Of a stretch of 5,677 nt of DNA, positions 1 through 4,677 are shown in pieces (positions within the stretch are counted from its first letter, which is position 1; each line of letters begins with the position of its first letter). The notes under the pieces were generated by a model, which saw only the letters and a program-made list of their open reading frames with translations, was not told the DNA's origin and did no database searches. The position numbers and the translations under genes were made by a program. The DNA is from Candidatus Aerophobota bacterium (lineage in GTDB: Bacteria; Aerophobota; Aerophobia; Aerophobales; B3-G15): assembly GCA_030615365.1 (NCBI GenBank), contig JAUWZM010000125.1:1-5677 (forward strand), given 5' to 3'.

Positions 1-2
1 CC

Positions 3-194
3 ATACCTCAGGATATTGCGAATAAAATCAAGCAAGTATCAACGAAGAGAAAGATGAGTGAAAGTTCCATTGTTACCAATGCCTTAAAATATTACTTACC
101 GCTAATCGAAGAGGGTTTAGAGGCGGAATTCGAGATGTGGGGTGCTTTGAGTGATGAGGCACTGATTAACTTCGAAAGCAAGCTGGAAAGATAA
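3..194 (+). CDS. Ribbon-helix-helix antitoxin, C-terminal part (5' end outside window)
   Basis: An open frame enters from the left edge and ends at TAA 192-194, giving 63 visible residues. The beginning, IPQDIANKIKQVSTKRKMSE, followed by SSIVTNALKYYLP, has the pattern of a CopG/Arc-type ribbon-helix-helix DNA-binding domain: the end of the beta strand, then two helices with spaced hydrophobic residues. The acidic tail (EEGLEAEFEMWGALSDEALINFESKLER) fits the toxin-binding extension of such antitoxins. The next gene starts three bases downstream and is a MazF-type toxin, which is the usual antitoxin-toxin order and spacing. The likely role is to repress its own promoter and neutralise the toxin. 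Because that toxin is broken here, the antitoxin may be an orphan. The start codon and first strand residues lie outside the window, so the exact family is uncertain. Fold and pairing are inferred from pattern, not from a search. Confidence 0.72.
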   Translation: MPQDIANKIKQVSTKRKMSESSIVTNALKYYLPLIEEGLEAEFEMWGALSDEALINFESKLER

Positions 195-196
195 AA

Positions 197-533
197 ATGA
201 AGCTTGGCCATATTTATCTTGTTAATCCCTCAAATTAGTGGACATGAGCAAATGGGTAAGCGTCCTGCAATAATTGTGCAAGAGAGGGAGTATAATTTGC
301 CTACCGTGCTGATAGTTCCACTAACTACAAAGATAAAGGCACTGGATTTTGCTGGAACCATCCTGATCAAACCAGACGATAGGAATCACCTCGACAAAGA
401 ATCTGTAGCTCTGTGATTTCAGTCAAGAGCCATTGATAGAAAGAGATTATCTAAGAAGATTGGGGAACTTAGAGCGGATCAAATTACTAAATTACAGAGT
501 TTGATAAAAGAGCTATTGGGGATGAGGGATTAG
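197..533 (+). pseudogene. mazF: MazF/PemK-type mRNA interferase toxin, frameshifted and with internal stop
   Basis: ATG 197 opens a typical MazF N-terminus, MKLGHIYLVNP, two bases after the antitoxin stop. That frame hits TAG at 236-238. The toxin continues one frame over from about 228 with SGHEQMGKRPAIIVQ, then VLIVPLTTKIK and LDKESVAL. These are the conserved MazF/PemK core blocks, including the GHEQ-x(n)-RPA segment. TGA at 414-416 interrupts this frame, after which FQSRAIDRKRLSKKIGEL and a leucine-rich last helix continue in frame to TAG 531-533. The summed length, about 112 codons, is normal for MazF, so nothing large is missing. One extra C in the CCC at 227-229 (or two lost bases) explains the shift. 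The TGA sits where many relatives seem to have cysteine (ALCFQ), so TGT or TGC to TGA is the simplest second lesion. An intact MazF would be a ribosome-independent, sequence-specific endoribonuclease. Two independent lesions make activity unlikely. Confidence 0.85.
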
Positions 534-542
534 ATGAGTGAA

Positions 543-562
543 GTGGACCCCACAATGTGAAA
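543..562 (+). repeat. IS3-like terminus fragment, left copy
   Basis: The sequence from 543 begins GTGGACCCCACAATGTGA. It matches the copy at 4380 at 16 of the first 19 positions, in the same orientation. The pattern TGGACCCC followed by an A/T run and TTGGACA resembles terminal inverted repeats common among IS3-family elements; that resemblance is from memory. It lies just after the mazF stop (531-533) and exactly where the truncated glycosyltransferase begins. This is what a deletion or recombination ending at an insertion-sequence end would leave. No transposase sequence adjoins it. Confidence 0.4.
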
Positions 563-1047
563 GATAAAAATCTGCTAATCAATGAGAGGATTGATCCCAA
601 AAAAATTCACTGTATATGCCCTTACTATTCAAATATGTTTGACTTAAAGTCTGATTATGCTTCTAAAAATATTATTTTTTTCGGTGCTATGGATAATTCT
701 GAGAACTATCTAAGTGCTATCTGGTTCATCGAAAATGTTTTTGACGAGATTGTTAAAGGGTACCCTGAGTCCAAATTTTTTGTGGTTGGTGGCAGCCCTC
801 CTAGTAAACTGCTAAAATATAACTCAGATAATACCATCATTACGGGTTTCGTAGATAACCCAAAGAAGTATTTCGAGAAATCAAGCCTAATGGTTGCACC
901 ATTGCTTTTAGGTGGCGGAATAAAGGTTAAAATATTATTGATAGTTCACTTGAAATCTCCTATGGTAAAGCAATAGTTTGTATTAAGAGAGTAATACCTA
1001 AAAGTAGAGAAGGAGCACATGGAAGTGATAAAGGCAAGGGGGAATAA
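557..1047 (+). pseudogene. GT-B glycosyltransferase (GT4-like), C-terminal domain remnant
   Basis: From 557 an open frame encodes the nucleotide-sugar-binding half of a GT-B glycosyltransferase. It has IHCICPYYSN (the usual pre-domain linker), then NIIFFGAMDNSENYLSAIWF, FFVVGGSPP, IITGFVDNPKKYF and VAPLLLGGGIKVKIL. The last block normally leads into E-A-M-x-x-G-K-P-V-V. Here the frame runs out at TAG 974-976, but another frame reads LEISYGKAIVCIK from 949, so the conserved block is split by a shift between about 938 and 951. Dropping those 14 bases would give KIL-EISYGKAIV. The second frame ends at TAA 1045-1047, touching the hddC ATG, after only about 23 further residues where relatives have roughly 70. 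The acceptor-binding N-terminal domain (about 180-200 residues) is absent; the break coincides with the IS-like fragment at 543. GTG 557 is only the first available start. The product is almost certainly inactive, and the original donor and acceptor cannot be told. Confidence 0.75.
938..966 (+). promoter_or_regulatory. Candidate sigma-70-type promoter upstream of hddC
   Basis: TTGATA at 938-943 (5 of 6 to the -35 consensus) and TATGGT at 961-966 (4 of 6 to the -10 consensus) are separated by exactly 17 bases. Transcription would start near 973, about 75 bases upstream of the hddC ATG. The -35 lies in the short stretch that breaks the glycosyltransferase frame. Such matches occur by chance in AT-rich DNA, and no extended -10 or operator is visible, so this is a weak call. 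Confidence 0.25.
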
Positions 1048-1752
1048 ATGCGAGCTTTAATTTTAGCTGGTGGATTAGGAACCCGTTTACGAAAAAGAAT
1101 TAGTAAATACCCTAAGCCTATAGCAAAGGTAGCCGACAAACCATTTTTGGAGTATCTTATATTGCAATTGAAAAGATATAATTTAACTGATATTATTTTA
1201 TGCATAGGTTATTTAAGTGATAAAATAAAAAAACATTTTCAAGATGGAAATAAATGGGGAATGAAAATTAAGTATTCAGAAGAGAAAGAGCCTTTGGGTA
1301 CAGGAGGAGCAATTAAATTGGCTAAGGATCTTATTAAAAATAATGATTTTTTGGTCTTGAATGGGGACTCTTTTCTGGATATAGATTTAAATAGGTTGAT
1401 TGAGTTTCACAAGTCAAGTGAAGCTTTGGCTACTTTAGCATTGGTAGAGGTTGACAAGCCAGATAGATACGGATCGGTGGAAATAGATAGGGATTATCGT
1501 ATCACCAGTTTTAAGGAAAAAGAAGTTATAAACAAGTCAAACCTAATAAATGGGGGAATTTATGTATTTAATAAGAAGATATTTAATTTTATCCCGGAAG
1601 GCAAAAGCTCCTTAGAGAAGGATATTTTTCCAAAATTAATAGAGGAATGCTCCTATGGAAAACCCCACAAGACCTACTTTATTGATATTGGAATTCCGGA
1701 AGACTATGATAGGATTCAAAAGGAGGGGTGGAGATTAGTGAGGAGGGGATAA
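1048..1752 (+). CDS. hddC: D-glycero-alpha-D-manno-heptose 1-phosphate guanylyltransferase
   Basis: This 234-residue cytosolic nucleotidyltransferase is predicted to join GTP and D-glycero-alpha-D-manno-heptose 1-phosphate to give GDP-heptose and pyrophosphate, the last step of the pathway. The N-terminal signature LILAGGLGTRLR (residues 4-15) with PKP at 22-24 binds the nucleotide triphosphate. LGTGGA at 83-88 and NGDS at 105-108, with the metal-binding Asp107, are the other core elements of the sugar-phosphate nucleotidyltransferase fold. NGGIYVF (168-174), SSLEKDIFP (187-195) and FIDIGIPEDY (211-220) are typical of the short HddC-like subgroup that lacks a left-handed beta-helix tail. Length is normal. 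The start is supported by AAGGGGGA at 1036-1043, four bases before ATG. The final codons carry the hddA ribosome-binding site. GDP rather than UDP, CDP or ADP specificity is inferred from the hddA/gmhA/gmhB neighbours; sequence alone would also allow a mannose-1-phosphate guanylyltransferase-like enzyme. Confidence 0.88.
   Translation: MRALILAGGLGTRLRKRISKYPKPIAKVADKPFLEYLILQLKRYNLTDIILCIGYLSDKIKKHFQDGNKWGMKIKYSEEKEPLGTGGAIKLAKDLIKNNDFLVLNGDSFLDIDLNRLIEFHKSSEALATLALVEVDKPDRYGSVEIDRDYRITSFKEKEVINKSNLINGGIYVFNKKIFNFIPEGKSSLEKDIFPKLIEECSYGKPHKTYFIDIGIPEDYDRIQKEGWRLVRRG
1741..1748 (+). promoter_or_regulatory. Shine-Dalgarno for hddA, inside hddC
   Basis: AGGAGGGG lies within the last codons of hddC (encoding Arg-Arg-Gly), six bases before ATG 1755. 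It is the strongest ribosome-binding site in the window. It fixes the hddA start at 1755 rather than an in-frame alternative at 1728 inside hddC, and it suggests translational coupling of the two genes. Confidence 0.8.
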
Positions 1753-1754
1753 AA

Positions 1755-2768
1755 ATGCTTATTCGTTCTAAGGCACCTTTGCGGATTAGCTTTTGTGGTG
1801 GAGGTACAGATGTGCTACCATATCCCCAGGAAAAAGGTGGGGTAGTTCTCAGTGCTACAATAAATAAATATGCTTATTCCTCCTTAATCCCTCTTGAAGA
1901 TAGGAACGAGATAAAGGTTAACTCATTAGATTATAATACAACGGTGAAGTATGAAAAAGAAGAGGATTTAGCCTATAATGGGGAGCTGGATTTGGTAAAA
2001 TCGGTGATTAAAAATATGAAGGTTATGGGCAGAGGGGTTGAAGTTTATCTACATAGCGATGCTCCTCCTGGATCAGGCTTAGGTTCATCATCTACTATGG
2101 TAGTTTCTTTAATAGGTTTATTTAAACATTGGCTGAATGTGCCATTAACTAACTACGACATTGCAGATTTAGCTTATCAAATTGAAAGGATTGATTTGGG
2201 GATAAAAGGGGGCTTGCAGGATCAGTATGCAGCGACCTTTGGAGGATTTAATTTTATAGAGTTCTTAAAAGATGCAGTTATCGTTAACCCTTTAAAAATT
2301 CCCGATGATATTGTTGAAGAGTTAAATTATAATCTCCTGCTTTGTTATACTGGGAAAAGGAGGCTTTCTGCCAATATTATTAAAGAGCAGGTAAGTGGAT
2401 TTGTGGAAAAGAACGAAGATATTGTGCGGGCAATGGATGAGTTGAAAAGTATTACTATTCAGATGAAAAATGCCCTTCTTCAGAGAAGGCTAAACGATTT
2501 TGGTAGGCTCCTGCACCATGCTTGGGAAAATAAGAAAAAAATGGCAAGTAAAATTACCACTCTCTTCATAGATGAGATGTATGAGGTTGCTTGCAAAAGT
2601 GGAGCTTTAGGAGGCAAAATCTTAGGAGCAGGAGGAGGAGGATATCTTTTAATCTACGCTCCTTTTAATAGAAGGCATAAAATAGCTGAAGAACTGGAAA
2701 AGTTGGGAGGGCGGATTGTGAACTTTGACTTTGAATTCAGGGGTCTTAGAACCTGGGAGAGAAGATAA
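1755..2768 (+). CDS. hddA: D-glycero-alpha-D-manno-heptose 7-phosphate kinase (GHMP family)
   Basis: This 337-residue cytosolic GHMP-family kinase is predicted to phosphorylate the anomeric C1 of D-glycero-D-manno-heptose 7-phosphate with ATP, giving the alpha 1,7-bisphosphate. The protein opens MLIRSKAPLRISFCGGGTD, the substrate-binding start typical of HddA and related sugar kinases. The ATP-binding GHMP motif PPGSGLGSSST spans residues 104-114. GGLQDQYAA at 152-160 holds Asp156, the likely catalytic base. The C-terminal GHMP motif KILGAGGGGYLL is at 288-299. Length and motif spacing are those of the family. ATG 1755 is preferred because it follows AGGAGGGG by six bases and puts the APLRI motif at the very N-terminus; it starts two bases after the hddC stop. 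Stop TAA 2766-2768 is 14 bases before gmhA. L-fucokinase-like GHMP kinases look similar, but the gmhA and gmhB neighbours settle the heptose assignment. Confidence 0.93.
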   Translation: MLIRSKAPLRISFCGGGTDVLPYPQEKGGVVLSATINKYAYSSLIPLEDRNEIKVNSLDYNTTVKYEKEEDLAYNGELDLVKSVIKNMKVMGRGVEVYLHSDAPPGSGLGSSSTMVVSLIGLFKHWLNVPLTNYDIADLAYQIERIDLGIKGGLQDQYAATFGGFNFIEFLKDAVIVNPLKIPDDIVEELNYNLLLCYTGKRRLSANIIKEQVSGFVEKNEDIVRAMDELKSITIQMKNALLQRRLNDFGRLLHHAWENKKKMASKITTLFIDEMYEVACKSGALGGKILGAGGGGYLLIYAPFNRRHKIAEELEKLGGRIVNFDFEFRGLRTWERR

Positions 2769-2782
2769 AAAGAGGATTATTT

Positions 2783-3382
2783 ATGGATAAAATTATAAGA
2801 GAATGTTTGAGTGAGAGTATTGATGTTAAAAATAGGATTTTAGATGACTCATCTTTACTTGAGAAAATTAAGGAAATATCCTTAGTAGTGATAGAGGCTT
2901 ACCGGAATAAAAGGAAGTTAATTTTATTTGGCAACGGGGGAAGTGCAGCTGATGCTCAACATATTGCTGGAGAGTTAGTGAGTAAATTTAAATTGGAGCG
3001 GGCGGCTTTGCCAGCTATTGCCCTTACCACTAATACATCTATTTTGACTTCTATTGCCAATGATTATGATTATTCGAAGATCTTTGCCCGACAGGTGGAG
3101 GCTTTAGTGGAAGAGGGGGATGTAGTAATTGGGATTAGCACCAGCGGTGTCTCTTCTAATGTGTTAAAGGGAATAGAAATAGCTAAGAGAAAAGGAGCAA
3201 AAACAATTGGCTTTACAGGAAGGGATAAGAGCAGGCTTGCCGAAATAGTTGATTTTGCTTTGAAGGTACCCTCAAGCGATACCCCAAGAATTCAGGAAAC
3301 TCATATTACAATTCTTCATATTATTTGTCATTTGGTAGAAAGAGAACTTTTTGGTTATTTAGTTAAAGAAGATGAAAAATAA
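2783..3382 (+). CDS. gmhA: Sedoheptulose-7-phosphate isomerase
   Basis: This 199-residue SIS-domain enzyme converts sedoheptulose 7-phosphate, drawn from the pentose phosphate pathway, into D-glycero-D-manno-heptose 7-phosphate. It is the committed first step. After an N-terminal helix (residues 1-35), the phosphate-binding block LFGNGGSAADAQHIAGEL (48-65) has the His60/Glu64 pair expected of the active site or metal site. TTNTSILTSIANDYDY follows at about 82-97, and ISTSG at 118-122 is the second SIS phosphosugar loop. QETHITILHIICHLVE at 171-186 supplies the C-terminal histidine (His179 or a neighbour) used by GmhA enzymes. GmhA is usually a cytosolic homotetramer; this is known of the family, not seen here. 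AGAGGA at 2771-2776 precedes ATG by six bases. The 3' end overlaps gmhB by 11 bases. The gene is intact and of normal length. Confidence 0.95.
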   Translation: MDKIIRECLSESIDVKNRILDDSSLLEKIKEISLVVIEAYRNKRKLILFGNGGSAADAQHIAGELVSKFKLERAALPAIALTTNTSILTSIANDYDYSKIFARQVEALVEEGDVVIGISTSGVSSNVLKGIEIAKRKGAKTIGFTGRDKSRLAEIVDFALKVPSSDTPRIQETHITILHIICHLVERELFGYLVKEDEK

Positions 3383-3965
3383 GGCAGTATTTTTAGATCG
3401 AGATGGAACGGTTAATAAAGAGGTAGAGTACTTAAGTGATCCTAAAGAGTTTAAATTACTTCCTAAGGTAGCCGGGGCAATAAAGTTACTAAATAAGAAC
3501 AATTTTAAAGTAATAGTGGTTACCAATCAAGCTGGAGTAGGCAGAGGATATTTTACTGAGCAAAAATTAGAGGAAATTCATCAAGAGATGAAACATCAGT
3601 TAAAGAAAAAAGGGGCTTATGTAAATGCGGTATATTACTGTCCTCATCATCCTATAGAAGGGATTGGAAAATATAAGAAAGATTGTTGGTGTCGTAAGCC
3701 CAATCCGGGAATGTTAGAAAAGGCAGCAAAGGATTTTAATTTAGATTTAAGTCAGTGTTATGTTATAGGAGATAAGCTGGTTGATTTAGGAGTAGGGAAA
3801 AGGGTAAATTGCAAGACTATCTTAGTTTTGACAGGTTATGGGAAGGAATATTACGCTGATAAGAAAAATTGGGAAATTAATGTAGACTATGTGGCAGATA
3901 ATTTATGGGAAAGCGTAAGGTTAATATTGCTGAAAGAGGAAGGAAAAAACTTATCAAAATGTTAG
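3372..3965 (+). CDS. gmhB: D-glycero-D-manno-heptose 1,7-bisphosphate 7-phosphatase
   Basis: This 197-residue HAD-superfamily phosphatase removes the 7-phosphate from the heptose bisphosphate made by HddA, leaving heptose 1-phosphate for HddC. Motif I, FLDRDGTVN, has nucleophile Asp9 and acid/base Asp11. Motif II is TNQ at 51-53, within VVTNQAGVGRG. The zinc site of the GmhB/histidinol-phosphatase branch is complete: Cys90, His92, Cys105 and Cys107, in YYCPHHP and DCWCRKP. RKP at 108-110 carries the motif III lysine. Motif IV, IGDKLVD, has Asp134 and Asp138. The ATG at 3372 lies inside the end of gmhA (11-base overlap) behind a purine-rich AAAGAAG, implying translational coupling. The last gene of the operon ends with TAG 3963-3965; no hairpin terminator follows. 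The alpha-anomer preference expected for the GDP pathway is inferred from hddA and hddC, not read from residues. Confidence 0.94.
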   Translation: MKNKAVFLDRDGTVNKEVEYLSDPKEFKLLPKVAGAIKLLNKNNFKVIVVTNQAGVGRGYFTEQKLEEIHQEMKHQLKKKGAYVNAVYYCPHHPIEGIGKYKKDCWCRKPNPGMLEKAAKDFNLDLSQCYVIGDKLVDLGVGKRVNCKTILVLTGYGKEYYADKKNWEINVDYVADNLWESVRLILLKEEGKNLSKC

Positions 3966-4327
3966 GAAGTCAGATCTGATTTTTGAGTTATGCCATGTTA
4001 CGAAGTATCTGGTTACAACAAGACCGTTATCCTTTTTCCAAATAAAGGAACAAATATGTTTCATCCAAAAGTTTCAATCATCCTTCAAAACTCTAAAAGA
4101 ATTGCACGGAATATCTAAAGTATTTTGGTGTGCAACGGGTTTAGGAGAAGATGAGGATGGACTTGTGAAACCTAAAAAGACTCTTATATCCAAAGTTCCG
4201 CATGCGGAACTTCGGTTCTAATGATGCCTTACATTTAGCAATTATGAAAAAAGAAAATATTACTGATATTGCAACATATGACTCCGATTTTGAAAAAGTT
4301 AAGGGAATAAGAAGATGGAAGCCTTAG
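3966..4327 (+). pseudogene. VapC-like PIN-domain toxin remnant
   Basis: The clear part is at the 3' end: GSNDALHLAIMKKENI, then ATYDSDFEKVKGIRRWKP, from 4214 to TAG 4325-4327. NDALHLA and the T-x-D-x-D-F block are hallmarks of the C-terminal half of PIN-domain nucleases, supplying two of the acidic metal ligands, and a final W-K-P is common in VapC. Another frame, open from the gmhB stop to about 4219, reads IFELCHVTKYLVTTRP and FFQIKEQICFIQKFQ. This could be the middle of the same domain (the E-x-x-H-V helix), though it is less certain. The N-terminal strand with the first catalytic Asp is missing, and no antitoxin gene is present. The two frames meet near 4193-4220, where a perfect palindrome sits. 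An intact protein would be an RNA-cleaving toxin; this copy should be inactive. Confidence 0.6.
4193..4212. repeat. Perfect 20-bp palindrome
   Basis: AAGTTCCGCATGCGGAACTT equals its own reverse complement, and after one mismatch on each side two further bases pair. It is more GC-rich than its surroundings. It lies at the junction between the two reading frames of the PIN-domain remnant, so it may be an inserted palindromic element. As DNA it could bind a dimeric protein; as RNA it could only fold with a strained loop. No T-run follows, so it is not a terminator. Confidence 0.7.
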
Positions 4328-4332
4328 GTGAT

Positions 4333-4360
4333 TCAGAAATTGGACTCAAGAAATTTCTGA
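4333..4360 (+). repeat. Inverted repeat with 9-bp arms
   Basis: TCAGAAATT (4333-4341) and AATTTCTGA (4352-4360) are perfect inverted arms around a 10-base loop, six bases after the PIN remnant stop. The stem is AT-rich and lacks a following T-run, so it is a poor intrinsic terminator. It may be a relic end of a small element or a weak mRNA 3' structure. Confidence 0.45.
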
Positions 4361-4523
4361 CCTGGGACTTAGGACTGATGTGGACCCCAAAATTTGGACA
4401 AGGTTTTCCTGGTTTTGACTTGCTTTTTTGACCTAGGACCTCGGACATAGGACTTTGGACTTTGTTTCCCGACTTCGGACCCAGGACTTAGGACATTGTT
4501 TTTCGACCTAGGACTTTGGACTT
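4358..4523. repeat. Degenerate heptanucleotide array built on NGGACNT
   Basis: GGAC, or GAC with a different first base, recurs in exact 7-base phase in blocks. The block starts are 4358, 4365, 4372; then 4429, 4436, 4443, 4450, 4457; then 4470, 4477, 4484, 4491; then 4504, 4511, 4518. The last three blocks each open with YGACYT and are separated by 13-base steps holding TTGTTT plus pyrimidines. This makes a higher-order module of 34 to 41 bases. The unit is roughly (A/C/T)GGAC(T/C/A)T, typically AGGACTT or TGGACTT. Between the first and second blocks lies the IS-terminus-like copy at 4380-4400. The array is on the + strand in the gap between the operon and the dehydrogenase, and I see no coding sense in it. 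It resembles in style the heptameric short tandem repeats known from cyanobacteria, though the sequence differs. Function unknown. Confidence 0.75.
4380..4400 (+). repeat. IS3-like terminus fragment, right copy
   Basis: TGGACCCCAAAATTTGGACA at 4381-4400 looks like a terminal repeat of an IS3-family element (comparison from memory). It is the better preserved partner of the copy at 543, in the same orientation, 3.8 kb away. No transposase lies beside it. It also contains GGAC twice, 14 bases apart, so part of the likeness to an IS end could come from the surrounding heptamer array. Confidence 0.4.
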
Positions 4524-4677
4524 TTTTGTGATAAAGGAGCTGGAAAGGCGGAAGAGTTTAAGATAGTAGCATCAAGCAGAAAAATAGGTCGGGGGAAGAA
4601 TAGTCAAGTAGAGAGTCAAGAAGGCGGAGAGATTTTGAGGAATGGGTCAGGAATTTAAGCAAAAAGGGTAAAAATCT
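4524..4677. other. Intergenic leader with no recognisable gene
   Basis: This purine-rich stretch lies between the heptamer array and the dehydrogenase. One frame stays open from about 4524 (…DKGAGKAEEFKIVASS…) to a TAA near 4655, but it has no start with a ribosome-binding site and matches nothing I know. AGTCAAG occurs twice, 12 bases apart (4602 and 4614). I found no convincing -35/-10 pair, riboswitch or terminator. The last bases supply AAAAAGGG, the weak ribosome-binding site of the next gene. Confidence 0.5.

Noticed and set aside
414..416. In-frame TGA in mazF as a recoded sense codon or selenocysteine
   Set aside because: The intact genes use only TGG for tryptophan and contain no in-frame TGA, so there is no sign of TGA reassignment. 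The same gene also has an independent frameshift, so mutation is the simpler explanation. No SECIS-like hairpin is apparent after it.
534..560. Tiny open frame MSEVDPTM after mazF
   Set aside because: It has eight codons, no ribosome-binding site of its own, and lies on the IS-like fragment. It is chance.
960..1205. Minus-strand open frame of about 81 codons
   Set aside because: It lies antisense across the start of hddC, has no ribosome-binding site and no recognisable motif. It is a shadow of the real gene.
1728..1754. Earlier start for hddA
   Set aside because: The strong Shine-Dalgarno at 1741-1748 lies between 1728 and ATG 1755, and the family's N-terminal APLRIS motif follows directly after the 1755 start.
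4358..4523. CRISPR array
   Set aside because: The units are 7 bases long and degenerate, and there are no 25-40 base repeats with unique spacers of constant length. No cas genes are present.
4421..4530. Intrinsic terminators at the T-runs in the repeat region
   Set aside because: The runs at about 4424-4429 and 4522-4527 are not preceded by stable GC-rich hairpins; the GGAC units repeat directly and do not pair with each other.
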